Source: Corylus avellana (Eukaryota; Streptophyta; Magnoliopsida; Fagales; Betulaceae). Taken from it: DNA of 64,000 nucleotides. The stretch covers positions 21,476,100 to 21,540,099 of the forward strand of contig NC_081545.1 of assembly GCF_901000735.1 (NCBI RefSeq). The letters run 5' to 3'. Under the pieces are notes generated by a model. The model was not told the DNA's origin. It was given only the letters and a program-made list of their open reading frames with translations, and did no database searches. Below are positions 11,419 to 23,490 of the stretch, piece after piece. Position 1 is the stretch's first letter. Each line of letters opens with the position of its first letter. The position numbers were made by a program, and so were the translations under genes.

Positions 11419-11981
11419 TGGCTGGGTAAGTTCCTTAATAATTGGTTAATAAGATACATTATATGACATGGTGCACCGGTATGTGCGGTATAATGACCAT
11501 GAGCTTATTATATGAACTTGATTTTAAGGTGAAATGTGTGTGTGTTTATATAGGTCTTGGATCCAATGGTTGTTCATGACCGGCGCAACTATGTTTGATT
11601 GGCAGGTTAGTATACGATGTACATCATTAGTAGCGTGGGCCATCCGAAGTCAGACGTAGTGGGACTGCTAGTGTTATGAACCGTAGCGTGCACTATCTAG
11701 GGCATCAGTATTGTATTACAGGTCCATAGGGACAACGTCAACCCTGTTGAAAATGAGTAATATCTCAGTAGACTATGTATGATAGTTATGACTTAAATAC
11801 AACATTAGTTTTCTACGTCAAAACTTACAGGCGATTGTCACTGGGATTACACCTATATTCCTCAAAAACAAAACTATACTTTAATGGTGTAATGGAAGAG
11901 GCAATACCTAACATGTTTGCAAAAAGACACGTTTACTTCTACACTCATAACAGAAGCTCATACTCAACTGTGAGATTTACT
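11419..11981 (+). repeat. Second copy of the 555-bp LTR-A tandem duplication
   Basis: Nearly co-linear with 4925-5479 (shared blocks include GATTGGCAGGT, TTGTATTACAGGTC and ATTCCTCAAAAACAAAACTA). It is interrupted at its right end by the hAT element. Confidence 0.75.
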
Positions 11982-11999
11982 TAGGGCCGGCAATTTTGA

Positions 12000-12240
12000 C
12001 ACAACCCGCGAATCCGACAAGAACACGACACGAAAAAACAGGTATTGGGTTTGGGCTAATCGGGTTCGAGTCGTAATCGGGCCTACCCGATTAAGACCCG
12101 GAAATTTCGTGTCTGGCGGGTCGACCGGCCAGACCCGGTTTTTTTTTTTTTTTTTTTTTTATCTTTTTTCTGGACCCGCACCGACCCGGTTTTTTTTTCT
12201 TGGTTTTTTTTCTAGACCCGGCAGCAGCTCACGCACGAGT
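12000..12240 (+). repeat. Left subterminal ACCCG/GACCCG repeats of the hAT
   Basis: Multiple ACCCG or CGGGT pentamers occur (for example around 12005, 12060-12095, 12115-12140, 12175-12190, 12215), separated by T tracts. They mirror the denser right-end cluster. Subterminal repeats of this sort are the usual binding sites of hAT transposases. Confidence 0.65.
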
Positions 12241-13068
12241 CAGCGGAGTCACGACTCTCGCCTCAGTCCTCACGTCAGTTTACTTACTTAGTTTAGTTAG
12301 TTACTTTACTCTTTTGTCTTTACCATTTTGATTTTTGAACTAAAAATCAGTCTCTCGACTCTCTCTGTAACGTAACCTAACCCTCTCCTTGACTCCCTCT
12401 CACTCGGTCTCTCCCTCTCCCTCCGTCACCGACAGTCCGACTCACAGTCTCCCACTCGGCCACTCTTGACTCTCCCGATTCTCCCTCTCTCTCTCGGGTC
12501 TCCACAGCTCCACTCTCCCTCCTCCTCGTGGGCCTCCTCCGCTCCTCGCCGTTAGGAACTTAGGGGCCTTAGGCGTTAGCAAGAGCCAAGAACGTACCTC
12601 ACCGTCGCCGACTCGCCGTCCTCACCGAGTCACCGTTGCCGTCAGCCGCAGGCTCGCAGCTCTCTGTCTCTCGTGGTATGTCTCTGACTCTGATTTTTTT
12701 TTTTTTGTAAGTCTAGACTTTGATTTTAATTGTTTGAAAATTTTATATATATTGACATTGTAGTCTGTAGACTCTGATTTTGAATCTTGGATTGTTTGAA
12801 TTTTTGATATATATTTGTCTTTCAAGCAATTATGTGAATCATGTGATATTATATGGTTTAGGGTTTATACCTTAATGGCTTAATTACATTTTTTTACTAT
12901 ATATTAGTGTACATAATTTTGCTAAATCATTGATTGAATTTGCATTGTTGAACAATTTATGGCAAATATGGCCAAAGCAATGATTTTTTTTTTTAATTAA
13001 AAATAAAGATTTTAAAAACTTAAAACTGAAAATAAGATTGGGGGATTAAAAGTAGAATGGAACTTCAT

Positions 13069-13073
<5 letters not shown>

Positions 13074-13098
<25 letters not shown>
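13074..13098 (+). repeat. GA microsatellite
   Basis: About twelve uninterrupted GA units in the hAT upstream of the transposase start. Confidence 0.9.
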
Positions 13099-13103
<5 letters not shown>

Positions 13104-13285
13104 TAAAAAGATATTTAGATTAACCATAGTTGCTTATTGCAAGATTTGGGTTGGATTATTTTATTTCACTTAGCTATATAGCTTTTAATTTATTCTTAAA
13201 TATTCAATTTATAGTTATATAGCATATAGTCATTAGTCATATACTTTAATAGTTTAACTAATGATTATGTAATTTATGTGTGTAG

Positions 13286-15548
13286 ATGAATATTGAAGAA
13301 GTTGTTGAAGATGCATTCGACATTGATGACGATGTGGTCGAATTACCGTCACTAGAAGGTGACTCTGTTTCTGTGGGGACTGGGAGTAACAAAAAGGGAA
13401 AGAAGCGGAGGAGGACCTCAACTGTTTGGCAATATTATGATGTCGTTCCCAATACTGATCCAAATGACCCGGAGGTGTGGGCAAAATGCAAGACATGTGG
13501 TAATAAGTACAAGGCTCGAAGTTCATATGGAACTGGGAATTTGAGAAAGCACATTCAAGTTTGTGGGGGGGCAAACACTCGTGATGTTGGGCAGATGCTC
13601 TTAGCTGGGAAAGCAGGATCTCTGTCAGTAAGTGGCTCTAAATTTGATCCCAAAATATATAGAGAATTGTTGGTTGCTTTGATTATTAAGCATGATTTGC
13701 CCTTTTCATTTGTTGAATATGATGGTTTAAGACAATTACATCAGTACTTGCGTGGTGATGTACCCTCTATATCTAGAAATACTGCTAAGGCAGATTTGGT
13801 TAAGATGCATATGAGGGAGAAAGAAAAGATTAAATCTATGTTGCATGCTTGTCCTGGGAGGATTTGTTTAACATCTAATATGTGGACGTCTTTGACAACC
13901 GATGGATATATGTGACTTACTGCACATTTTATTAACAAAGATTGGGTATTAACTAAAAGGGTGTTAAACTTTTCTTTTATGCCCCCACCAGATGATGGTG
14001 TTTCTTTGAAAGAAAAGATATATGATTTGCTACAAGAGTGGGGGATCGAGAACAAGATTTTTACTATAACATTGGACAATGCTTCTGCTAATGATCGTTG
14101 TGTTGACTTTTTAAAACAAACACTGAACATTAAGAAAGCCCTTCTTTGTGAAGGTGAGTTCTTTCATATGCGTTGTTGTGCCCATATTCTTAACTTGATT
14201 GTGCAAGATGGATTAAAAGAAATTGATGATGCTATCAAAAAGGTTCGAGATAGCGTAAAGTATGTTAAGGGATCACAAGGGCGAAAACAAAAATTTCTTC
14301 ATGCGGTAAATCAAATGTCATTGGACAGTCATAAGGGGTTAAAACAAGATGTGCCAACCAGATGGAATTCTACTTATCTTATGCTTGAGAGTGCTATTCA
14401 TTATCGTAGTGCTTTTAGTTATTTGGCGATGACTGATTCAAACTATAAGCCACATTGTCCTAGTGCACTTGAGTGGGAAAAAGGTGGGTGATATCAGTAG
14501 TTTCTTAGCTTGCTTTTATGAAGCTACATGTGTTTTTTCTGGTACTAAGTATCCTAGTGCCAACCTATACTTACCCGTAGTTGCCATGATTTATTTATCT
14601 TTGAAGGAAGACCTTGTGAGTGAAGATGAGCATAAAAGATTAATGGCAACTCAAATGATCTCTAAATTTGAGAAATATTGGTTAGAATTCAGTGCAGTGT
14701 TGGCCATAGCAGTTATATTAGATCCTCGTTACAAGCTTCATCTTGTAAATTATTACTATACGAAGATCTATGGAGTTATGGATTCTATACAATTCGAGAA
14801 TGTTCGTGAGAAAATTAAGAACCTTTTTATGGAGTATATTGCTTCTTCTAATACTTCAAGTTCAAGCTCCATAACTGCTCGGCGCCCCCAAGTACCTAGA
14901 GCAAAACTATCTTGGCAAAAGGTGAATAATATCATTAATTTCTTATCTTTTTTGTAACTTAGTATATATATATATATATATACTCAATTATTTATGTTTA
15001 TATTCTCTTTGTTTCATACTTTCATGTAGGACTATTTAGCATTTGCTGGAGATGATATTAATTTTCAAAAGAATCAATTGGACATTTATTTGGAGGAGCC
15101 TAGGTCTGTCGATTTGGATGATACATTTGACATCCTTTCATTTTGGAAAGGAAATCAATTTCGATATCCTGAAGTAGCTGCTATGGCTCGTGATGTTTTG
15201 AGTATTCATGTTTCTACTGTTGCTTCGGAATCCACTTTTAGCATTGGTGGACGTGTGATTGATCAATATAGGAGCTCACTCAAGCCTGACATTGCTGAGG
15301 CATTAGTTTGCACCACAGATTGGTTATATAGAGATGAAGGTAATATTAGTTATTTCCATATTTAATTTCTTCGTTTATGTGTATTATTTTTTTATTACAC
15401 TATAATAAAATAATACTAATTCTTCTTATTTTTTGATATAGAACTCACACAAATGAGGTTGGACTTGGATGGCAAAGAAGATGATGTTTTGACAATTTCC
15501 TGTGACATTCCAGATTTATCTGGAGCACAATCTATTAATATTTCTTAA
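13286..15548 (+). pseudogene. hAT transposase with BED zinc finger and dimerisation domain
   Basis: Three exons: 13286-14921, 15030-15339 and 15442-15548, with consensus GT-AG junctions that keep frame (SWQK-DYLA, RDE-ELTQ). The N terminus is acidic with a basic KKGKKRRR patch. A BED finger follows (STVWQYYDVV ... CKTC ... HIQVC, about 13417-13565). Next come the catalytic region (NMWTSLTTDG, TLDNASANDRC, RCCAHILNL, DVPTRWNSTYLML) and the C-terminal hAT dimerisation domain (VAAMARDVLSIHVSTVASES, about 15175-15240). Only two lesions are evident: a TGA at 13912-13914 after TDGYM, and a one-base insertion near 14480 (GAAAAAGGTGGGTGAT) that shifts frame. Everything else reads through, so inactivation looks recent. 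The start at 13286 follows an AG, so a 5' UTR intron is possible. Confidence 0.9.
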
Positions 15549-17040
15549 ACTGATCATATTTGTAGTGTTTTATAATTTATATCTTTGGACTTTGATTATA
15601 TGGGTGGATCATGGATGCCTTCATGGATCCTTAAGTGGAGTGGCATAATAGACATTGGCTCATGGGAACCTAATTTGTATTTTGCAAGGAATTATGAATC
15701 TAATGTTGATGTAGTTTTGAGTTTTGTTTCTTTTTGTATTTATTATTTTGTTTTTGTTAGTTTTTTTTTATTATTATCTTTTTCTTTATTGCTATGATGG
15801 AAATGTTGACACATTTTAGTTTATGGACACAATTTAAGTTATTTAACCCATTAATACTTGCTTTTGGGTTGAACTAATTTGTTTAAATTTTATGTCTTTA
15901 ACTTTTTGGTTGGTTAAAACTAAATGCCATTTTTCATTCAAAAAAAAAAAAAAAAATGAAGAAGAAATAGGTCGAGTGCCCATGTAGCAAGTATTTGTTA
16001 TGTTGCTTGTATTTGCTGTGCTATGGTGAGAAATTAGATTTTCTTCCGGCTTGTTAGCTTCCGAATTGGCCCCCTCTTTTGTAGTTTTAGAATATTTTTC
16101 TATGTCTTGTATTGTTTCATTGATGAATTATTCTTATGATTATTTATAATTGTAGTTAGAATCCTGTGTCGATCCACTTGAGCCTCACCTTCATGGTATG
16201 AGGTCATACCCTTATGTGTTTGTTCATCTTGTGTTATGAATCTTTAATATAATATATGGTTATGGTCCTTATGGAGTTCCCACACTCTCAAATTGTTTTT
16301 GTGTATCATCTTGTGGACTGAGGCTTGATCTCTTAGATGAGTTTCTTGTAATTTGCATCCTTATGGATGTTTGGCAGTGTTTCTTGTTGAATTAGTATAT
16401 GATGTTGCTTCCATGGCTTCCCCATGCATGTAAAACACTACAGATGAAATTCTAATGTCTACTAATGAAGAACTCTCTAAGCATTGATGCCATTGTTTGT
16501 TTCGGATAGCAAATTTGTGATCTTTAGAAAAACTTTACTGTACTTTACCTTGTCGTTGCTAAAATGAAAATCACTTAAATTATAACTATTCTATTATATT
16601 ACACATTTTGATAAATGTATTTGCACAATTAAATAAGGGTCTTGGTCTTCTATGGCTCTCATGGAATTCAAAAATATTGAGTCTTGACCCAGGGTTGGAT
16701 GCTAAAAAAAATGTCTGAGAATTTGTATCTTTGTTCAAATTAATTTTTTAACACTTTTGTTACATGTGGGACTAAATTATAAGTGGACTATTTTAATAAA
16801 TGAACTTACTTGTTTTAACTTTTAACTTTTAAGTTTATGTGAAATTATGAGTTTAGTAATTTATTTTGGAGTACAATTTGTCAATTACAGTCACTTTCCA
16901 ATTTTTTTTTTTTTCTTATCCTTTATTAAAGCCTTTAATCTCTTAGAACTCAATTTTTTGCATTGACTATATTGATGTATTAGTATTATTATTACAATTT
17001 TGAATTTTATTTTATTTTTTAAAAAAATTATAGTTTAGGG
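15549..17040. other. hAT 3' noncoding region
   Basis: No gene is seen. AT-rich trailer of the transposase gene with poly-T tracts (about 16900) and a poly-A run (about 15940). A frame at 15585-15797 is of low-complexity composition. Confidence 0.5.
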
Positions 17041-17250
17041 TAATCGGGTCGTCTCGGGTCGGGTCGGGTCGGGTCGGGTCTACCCGTTTATACCCGGTTA
17101 TTTTAAACGGGTAAAATGGGTCGTGTCGGGTTACCCGGTTATTTTCGTGTCATAATTGTGTCAAACCCGATTACCCGTTTAGCTAAACGGGTCATGTCTG
17201 GGTATAGGCTAATCGTGTAACGGGTACCCGCGGGTCATAATCGGGTCGTG
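17041..17250 (-). repeat. Right subterminal CGGGT array of the hAT
   Basis: A run of tandem CGGGT units (about 17045-17080) continues as spaced CGGGT/ACCCG motifs in both orientations up to about 17250, just inside the right terminal repeat. Confidence 0.85.
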
Positions 17251-17375
17251 TATGGGTACCCATTTTGCCACCCCTAGATTTACTTATTAAGTCTTAGACT
17301 TGCGTAGTTTTTGCGGCTTGTCACGTTATCTATTTTAAAATGACTTTTTAAAGGAAGAAGCGAAGAGTCTGTTTT

Positions 17376-19335
17376 TGTAACACTCCCAAATCTAGCTTGA
17401 CCAGTCTGGTAAGGTTACTACAATTACCCCAATCAGCTAATTGGTAGCTAACTAGGGAACCACCCCTCTTAGCATAATCAAAGTAAATGCATAGGAAAGT
17501 GAAATAAATCTGAGGAATCTAAAAATCATAATAATTGCATACATTATCCTCAGTCATAGACATGGAGCTACTAATTGAAATACATATAATCAAACCTGAC
17601 TAAACAAGGTGGGTCCCCATCTCATCCTATTAACCCGAAGTGGCAATCTCACCAATATCCTCTTACTAGAAAGAGGTTTCCTACGAGATGTAATAATTGT
17701 GTAAATCTAAAGATTTAGTAAGTAAACTTCACAGTTGGGAATGAAATGAGCCAATTATCAATGAGCAAAAATAAACTTGCAGTTTTGATAAGAATTTAAA
17801 AGAGGTGTTGTCTCTGTTAATACACCATAAACGTATCATTTTATTTGAAATAAAGAGGTATAATTCCAATGGCAATCGCCTAAGAGTTTTAATACAGAAA
17901 ACTAATGCTTTCATATGTCATAACTATCGTGTATGGTCTACTCGAAATATTACTCATTCTCAGTAGGGTTGGCACTGTCTTAATGGACCTGTAATCGATG
18001 CCCCAGTCATTGTACGCTACCGTCCATACACTAGCAGTCCGACCGAGTCCGACCTCAGGTGGCCTATGCTACTAATAATATGCGTCCTGTAGTGACCTAC
18101 CAATTATGGTTGTGCCGATCATGAAATAATCATTGGATCCAAGGCCCATATAATACATCCGCACACGTTTGATCATAGAATCATGTATATATGGTAAGTG
18201 TCTGACCATTATACTACATGTCCAGCGTACCATGTCATACGATGCATCTTATTAATCAAATTATTAAGATAGTTACAAGGTTACACAAAAAGTAGGCATG
18301 CTCATATCATACGCGTGCTTAGTTATCTGAAAAATCGCATATTTTTAAGAAAAGTAGTCGTAAGTGTTTACTTACCTTGTATGCTCGCTTGAGTCGTCCA
18401 AAATTTTGAATCCTTGCTATAATGAAACATGGCTATCGTTATACGCAGTGCTAGAGGGTTTACTAAAGACACAAAGGTCCTAATTGAATACAGCTAGCTA
18501 AAAGGTCACAAAACCCTACTTTTATGCATTTTGGACTCTAGGCAAACGTTTTGTCCAAGTGACGAATGCTTGGTCACGGGGACCAACGTTCGGCCATACT
18601 AGGTAGAGAATGTCTGGGCAGAGTGAAAAATGCCAAGTTTGGGCTTCTATCCTCAGGTTACCATGCTAAAAACTACACCATAGGCTCTAAACAAGTTCAT
18701 ACACATAGAAAAGCATGACATCCAAGAAAACCAAATAAATAAATGAGCATTTCTAAAACATTTGAAAATTACTCTTTCTCCTAAGGGGGAAAAATGACAC
18801 ACAAGTCATAACATCTTTAAAAACTTAAAAACATCAAAGATAAAAGCAAGATAATATGAAAGCTTAGTGAAAGTTTAAGGGTTACCTTGAAGATAGCAAA
18901 ACTTCCCCCGAAACCTTCTTCTTCCTCTTTAGAAACTCTCATCTCACTTTAGGGTTATGGTCTCTAGTGTAAAAGGAGGCTAAGAGACGAATGGGGTATT
19001 TATAGGGGTGAGGAGGCGTGCCCTTTCCTGCAGAGGTAAGAATGGGTTAAAAATGCCTTTTAGACTGTCACCAAATCTTTGGTACTATGGGTGAACGCTC
19101 GGTGTACTATTACATAATGGTTCTAGGTTGCAAGTGGAACGTTCGGTCAATACCCAGTGGGTCAAACTTCGGTCAACGAACATTCGCTATAGTCCCCTAC
19201 TGAACGTTCAACCAGAGAGTTTGATTTGAGTTTTTAGAGCTAAATTCAAGTGAAGGCTTGGTTTAAGGTTAATGCACACCCTTGGGGTTTACAAAATTTT
19301 GGGATAATTAACGCTTGGAAACTAGGGGCATCACA
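17376..19335 (-). mobile_element. LTR-A solo LTR (minus strand)
   Basis: On the minus strand it begins TGTGATGCCCCTAG at 19335 and ends GGGAGTGTTACA at 17376, a full LTR of about 1960 bp with TG...CA ends. It is the inverse homologue of the surrounding plus-strand LTR-A, inside which it sits. A TATA box (CCTATAAATACCCC on the minus strand, plus 18994-19008) follows a GAACGTTC-type motif array (19070-19215). Flanks gtttt and ggttg match only 3 of 5, so the target duplication is decayed or the ends are slightly off. No coding region. Confidence 0.75.
19070..19215 (-). repeat. AACGTTC motif array in LTR-A U3 (minus-strand copy)
   Basis: Spaced (G/T)GAACG(T/C)TC motifs (for example near 19092, 19137, 19178, 19202) lie upstream of the TATA box at 18994-19008 on the minus strand. 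This is the same layout as the plus-strand copy at 4060-4205. Confidence 0.6.
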
Positions 19336-19588
19336 GGTTGCAATGCCAAGTTTGATTAGAATGATCATTTTGGTTGTACGCCCTAAGTCTATGATTGATG
19401 GTAATACTTGCATAACTTATGATTTTTAGATATTTTAGATCTGTCACTCTCACCTTTCATTTACATTTACTTTGAGTATGTTAGAAAGGTGATCCCTTCA
19501 GTTAGTTACCACCAGCTAATTGAATTGGAAAAATTGTTAGTAACCCTACAAATATGGTTTATTCCAGTTTTGGGGGTGTTACTGTCAG

Positions 19589-21300
19589 AGAAGGTATATA
19601 CTCTCTAACTTTTCTTGCTATCTTTTTGTAACTTACCATGTTATGGCTGCTCATTCCTCTATTGTGTGGATTGTAGACTCAGTAGCAACCGAGTATGTAG
19701 CACGAATTCTGTTCGGATTTGTGGAGTATTGCCAGATAGGTATTGGGAATTTAGACATCAAATTGGAAAATGAAGCTCGCGTGGAGGTACTTTGTATTGG
19801 TACTTACAAGTTGGACTTACGAGCTGGACACTCTTTTGCTCCACAAGGTGTCATACACTCTTGAGATTCGGCATAATATTCTTTCTATAGTTACAATACT
19901 TAAATTTTGTTTTCAACTTGCATTTGAGAAGAATAGAATTTTTCATCTATTTGGGAACTTTATTATTGATGTAGTTTTTTTATTTTTATTTTACTTTTTA
20001 TTTTTACACTTTTATGATTTTTGATATAGATTATTTTAATTTTCAAAAGTCATTTGCTGTTTTGACTTCATCTGATAATGTATATTCAATAAAATGGCAA
20101 GCTAGACTTGACCATATTGGGCAAGATATGATGACTAGGTTAGTTAGAGAAGGCCTCATATGCAATCTTGTTAAGGTTTTTTCGCCTGTGTGAACATTTT
20201 CTGATGAAAAATTCAATTAGAAAACCGTTTGGAAAATCCTCTAGGGCATCTTTCTATTGCAATTAGTCCACTCGAGTAATTGTGTCCCAATAAATGTGAG
20301 GGCAAGACACAGGAGGGTCTATTTTATCACATTTATAGACAATTTTATGTGATACACTCATGTCTATTTGATCTCCCATAAGTCTACATCATTAGGTTGT
20401 TTTAGAAAATATATGATTATTGTTGAGAATCAATTAAACAAGAGTATTAAGGCTCGAAGAATTGATCGTGGACGTGAATATCTATTTGGAAAATTTAAGA
20501 GGCTATGTGATGAAAAGGGAATCAAGAGGCAAGTAATGATGTATATTGCAACAAAATGGCATGGAGGAAAGGAGAAATCGAATGCTACTGGAGATGGTTA
20601 GGTCAATGATGGCACAAGCAAAATTACCAATATCATATTGTGGGATGCACTTTTGACTGCTACCTACATTCATAAACGAGTGCCCTCAAAGTCAGTGCAT
20701 TCCACAACTTATGAGATATGGATTGGCGAGAACCCAATTTGAGTTACTTAAGGCCATGGGGGCTCAGCGGGTTTTGTTCACGACAATTCTCATAAATATG
20801 AGAATTTTGGCTACAGAGGAAAGAACTGTATCTTTATAAGATACTCAAAGCATTCTAAAGCCTATGTTGATAGGTGAACAAACTAATGGAAGTGTGATTG
20901 AGAGAGAGAGCCACGAGGTGTGAATTTCATCGAGGATGAGTTCCCAAGCAGGAGTAAGGTTGATAGAAGCTTAAAGCTTTTTTGAGATTGTGGATCAAGA
21001 GAAAGGTGTTCTAGTCTTAGTTGAGAATGAGGAAGAAATTCTTCAAACTCTTAGGGATATAGGGAGCTAATTTCTGACTAGTAGAAGCATACTACTAGAT
21101 GAGGATTCACAACAATCTCGGCCGTGTAGAAGCAAACATGGTAATGTTCCTTGTCGTCATTTTGAGATTGAAAAGGAAGCTTTCATGATTGCTCCCTATA
21201 AAGATGATGAGCCTAGAATAATTCAAGAGGCATTCTCTTCTTCCGCTAAAAATGAGTGGATTAAGGCAATGAATGATGAGATGGAGCCTAGAACAATTGG
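19589..21300 (+). pseudogene. Ty1/copia pol remnant (protease, integrase, start of RT)
   Basis: This continues the gag at 3476-3895. The protease region reads VWIVDSVATEYVAR (active-site Asp kept, Gly changed to Val) at about 19661-19700, then EVLCIGTYKLDL. The GAG-pre-integrase region follows (WQARLDHIGQDMM near 20100). Integrase core fragments lie at about 20370-20720 (RRIDRGREYLFGKF, then the TYEIW area). The linker and first residues of reverse transcriptase (KNEWIKAMNDEME near 21255) end the match at about 21290. Many stops and shifts are present. Reverse transcriptase and RNase H are absent, so the 3' half of the element is deleted. Confidence 0.8.
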
Positions 21301-21512
21301 CAGCTTAATATATCGCTAGTAGTTCGTCAGTGTGGCTCTAAAAAGAGCCAACCCCTCATGATTGGCGTCATAGAACTATTTGATCATCAAGTCTGCATAA
21401 CACTGGCTCAAACCCCATGAATTCAACTCTCGAAAGAGCCATTCCCTTACAAGAGGCGTTTGTAAGAGAGAAGAATTGTGTCTTCAATTTTATAACCAAT
21501 AAAAGCTACACA

Positions 21513-21776
21513 GAAGGGTTATTTGGCAAACAACACTTCCACCCCCAAATACTATTCACTTCATTCTTCAAAAAAATCAACATCAAAATATTCTCATTTT
21601 TCTATCACATAATTTACTTTTTATTACTATACTAATAAAAAAATACTACAAAACAAAAATTTTTCACTTTTTAATACAATTTTTTTTACTTTTCTATACA
21701 TATCATTTTTATTTTTTTTATTTTTTAAGTGAACAGTGTTTGGGGGGGGTTGTGTTGTTTAACAAACCACCCCTTA
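21513..21776. mobile_element. Short MITE with about 45-bp inverted ends
   Basis: The left end GGGTTATTTGGCAAACAACA... and the complement of the right end (GGGGTGGTTTGTTAAACAAC...) align over about 45 bp, including a CCCCCAAA...ACTATTCACTT block. The core is AT-rich. The flanks (acacag / agaag) do not give a convincing duplication, so superfamily (hAT-like) is a guess. Confidence 0.5.
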
Positions 21777-23285
21777 GAAGATAAAAACACATAAAAATTT
21801 CTTTATTTTCTCAAATATTCATTACCAAGTTGTTGTTTTCTTTTTACATTTTTAAAATAGAGAATACATAATTACAAAAAGGAAACAAATAAAAGTAAAT
21901 ACGGGTAATCCCTCAACTATGGCTAATAATATTCTAAAGGTGGTTTTAACCTAAAAATAAACTAAATCACCTAAGAAGGAAAACATTATAAAATATTAAA
22001 TCTTAAAGGCAATAAAATAAACGGTAAAATCCTAACTAAAAGAGATAATTTATAAAATTGATTTTGTGTCAACCAAAAGGATACTGTTTATGAAAGAAAT
22101 GTTTACAAAAGGAGAGACAAAAGAGTGACGCGGTGAAATTACGAAAAACAAAAATTGATTGATTCTTTGGAAGCGAAAGAATTGACATTTCTCTTTATAT
22201 AAATATTATAATTAAGTTAGTGAGATACGGATAATACACGTTTTAGCCTTTCATTCATCTTCATTAACAAAGCAGATGTGCTGGCAGTATTCTGTATAAA
22301 CACGTGTAAAGGGTAGTTTAGTAGTTGGATAGGGCATTAACCCCACGCCACAGGCCGGCTACAGGGTACGGCTTCAGAACTCTTAATCAGGGTAGTTTTG
22401 GTAATTGGCAAGAAATTGAAGGAGCTGCATAAATTGGACGGAAAGTGCCTTTTTAATCCTCACTTCCTATGGAAAAGTAGCATCACTTTTTCAAATTCAT
22501 TTTATTTATTTATTTTTAAGTTAATGTATTTAAAAGGGTAAAATTGTTTAAATTTTTTTTAAATTAAAATTTTTGAACAATACTATCTTTTTAAATACAC
22601 CAAATAAAAAATAAAATAAAATAAAATAAAATAAAAAATCCTTTTTTCCTCGTATACTTGCGAAAAGCAAGGGTATAAACGGAATTAAATGACATTGATT
22701 TTTTGTCCGGTAGATTGGTAAAATTTAGAGATGTGTCGTCCCTTCAACGGTTGAACCCAAATAATTGATTCTGAGGAGAAAAGTCGCCATGCAATGCAAA
22801 AGCATTATCACATGCCCTAACTTTTGTGATAATGATAACAAACAAAAAAAACAAAACATTTTGGGCTTCGAGTGTGTCGGATTCTCTAATTTTCATGTTA
22901 CTTTGAACTTGATGCAAAGATATTTACAAAAATAATTTTGTACGCGTCATGGAATGATGTGATATTGTCACCTCATTTAAAAAGAAAAAAAAAAATTAGA
23001 GTGTATGAAAAGTTGGATTGAACTTTTTTTTTTAATATCAAGGACAAGATACAAAAGACAATTTTTCGTGAAAATACTAACATCTTTTTTTGTTTTCTTT
23101 GTTTTTTTGTTAGGAATGATGTCTATAATATGAGAATATTTTCTATTTGGTAGTTGCATAAATGAGGGGTTTTTTGCCCACCAATAAAAGAAAGACGCGT
23201 TGGCTTAAGTATAAAAATTACACAAAACTTTCCTATAAGCAAAACACTGGATTATGAGCTGAGAGAGAGAAAGGAAAGATACGCA
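21777..23285. other. Gene-free spacer
   Basis: AT-rich sequence with no sustained frame, no recognised domain and no clear element ends. A small inverted AT-rich stretch lies around 22535-22600, with TAAAA repeats at 22605-22635. Confidence 0.5.
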
Positions 23286-23302
23286 CATCGAAGGAGAGTT
23301 AG

Positions 23303-23490
23303 ACCCATGCATGGGTAGCTGCGACCCACGCTTAGGTCTGGCCGTGACCCAGCGTGGGTCGCGGCTACCCAGGTGTGGGTCACGGCCAGACCCACGCCTG
23401 GGTCTAGCTCCCCTCGGACGTGGGTCTAACTCCCCTTAACCGCATCTCCTTCAGCATGGGTCTCTCCCCTCCTACCCATGGTGGGTTGAT
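23303..23490. repeat. GC-rich GACCCA/TGGGTC array with alternative hairpins
   Basis: In otherwise AT-rich DNA, at least ten (G)ACCCA or TGGGT(C) motifs alternate in orientation. Perfect arms pair 23335-23351 with 23376-23392 (17 bp). A second set pairs 23321-23332 with 23351-23362 (12 bp), so the two hairpins are largely mutually exclusive. No coding frame. The array ends about 60 bp before the large duplicated segment begins. Confidence 0.7.

Larger units (their letters stand above)
11982..17276 (+). mobile_element. hAT DNA transposon, nearly complete
   Basis: A 5.3-kb element whose right end complements to TAGGGGTGGCAAAATGGG, the usual plant hAT terminus. The left end TAGGGCCGGCAATTTTGAC is a mutated version. 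The 8-bp target duplication gatttact lies at 11974-11981 and 17277-17284. Both subterminal regions carry dense CGGGT/ACCCG motifs (12000-12240, 17041-17250), likely transposase binding sites. The transposase lies at 13286-15548. It is inserted in LTR-A. Confidence 0.92.
3896..19583 (+). mobile_element. LTR-A solo LTR (plus strand), interrupted by three later insertions
   Basis: The element begins TGTGATGCCCC and ends with a TGTTAC block. Its own sequence is 3896-5479, 11419-11981, 17285-17375 and 19336-19583. Flanks gccag (3891-3895) and gtcag (19584-19588) form a 5-bp target duplication with one transition. Removing the element restores the copia frame ...TEP-EKV. No gag or pol of its own is present, so it is a solo LTR. 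The family assignment (gypsy or copia) cannot be made from the LTR alone. Confidence 0.75.

Noticed and set aside
3896..19335. A giant 15-kb foldback or DNA transposon bounded by TGTGATGCCCC and GGGGCATCACA
   Set aside because: The perfect inverted ends come from two separate LTR-A copies in opposite orientation. The target duplication and the restored copia frame place the outer LTR end at 19583, not 19335.
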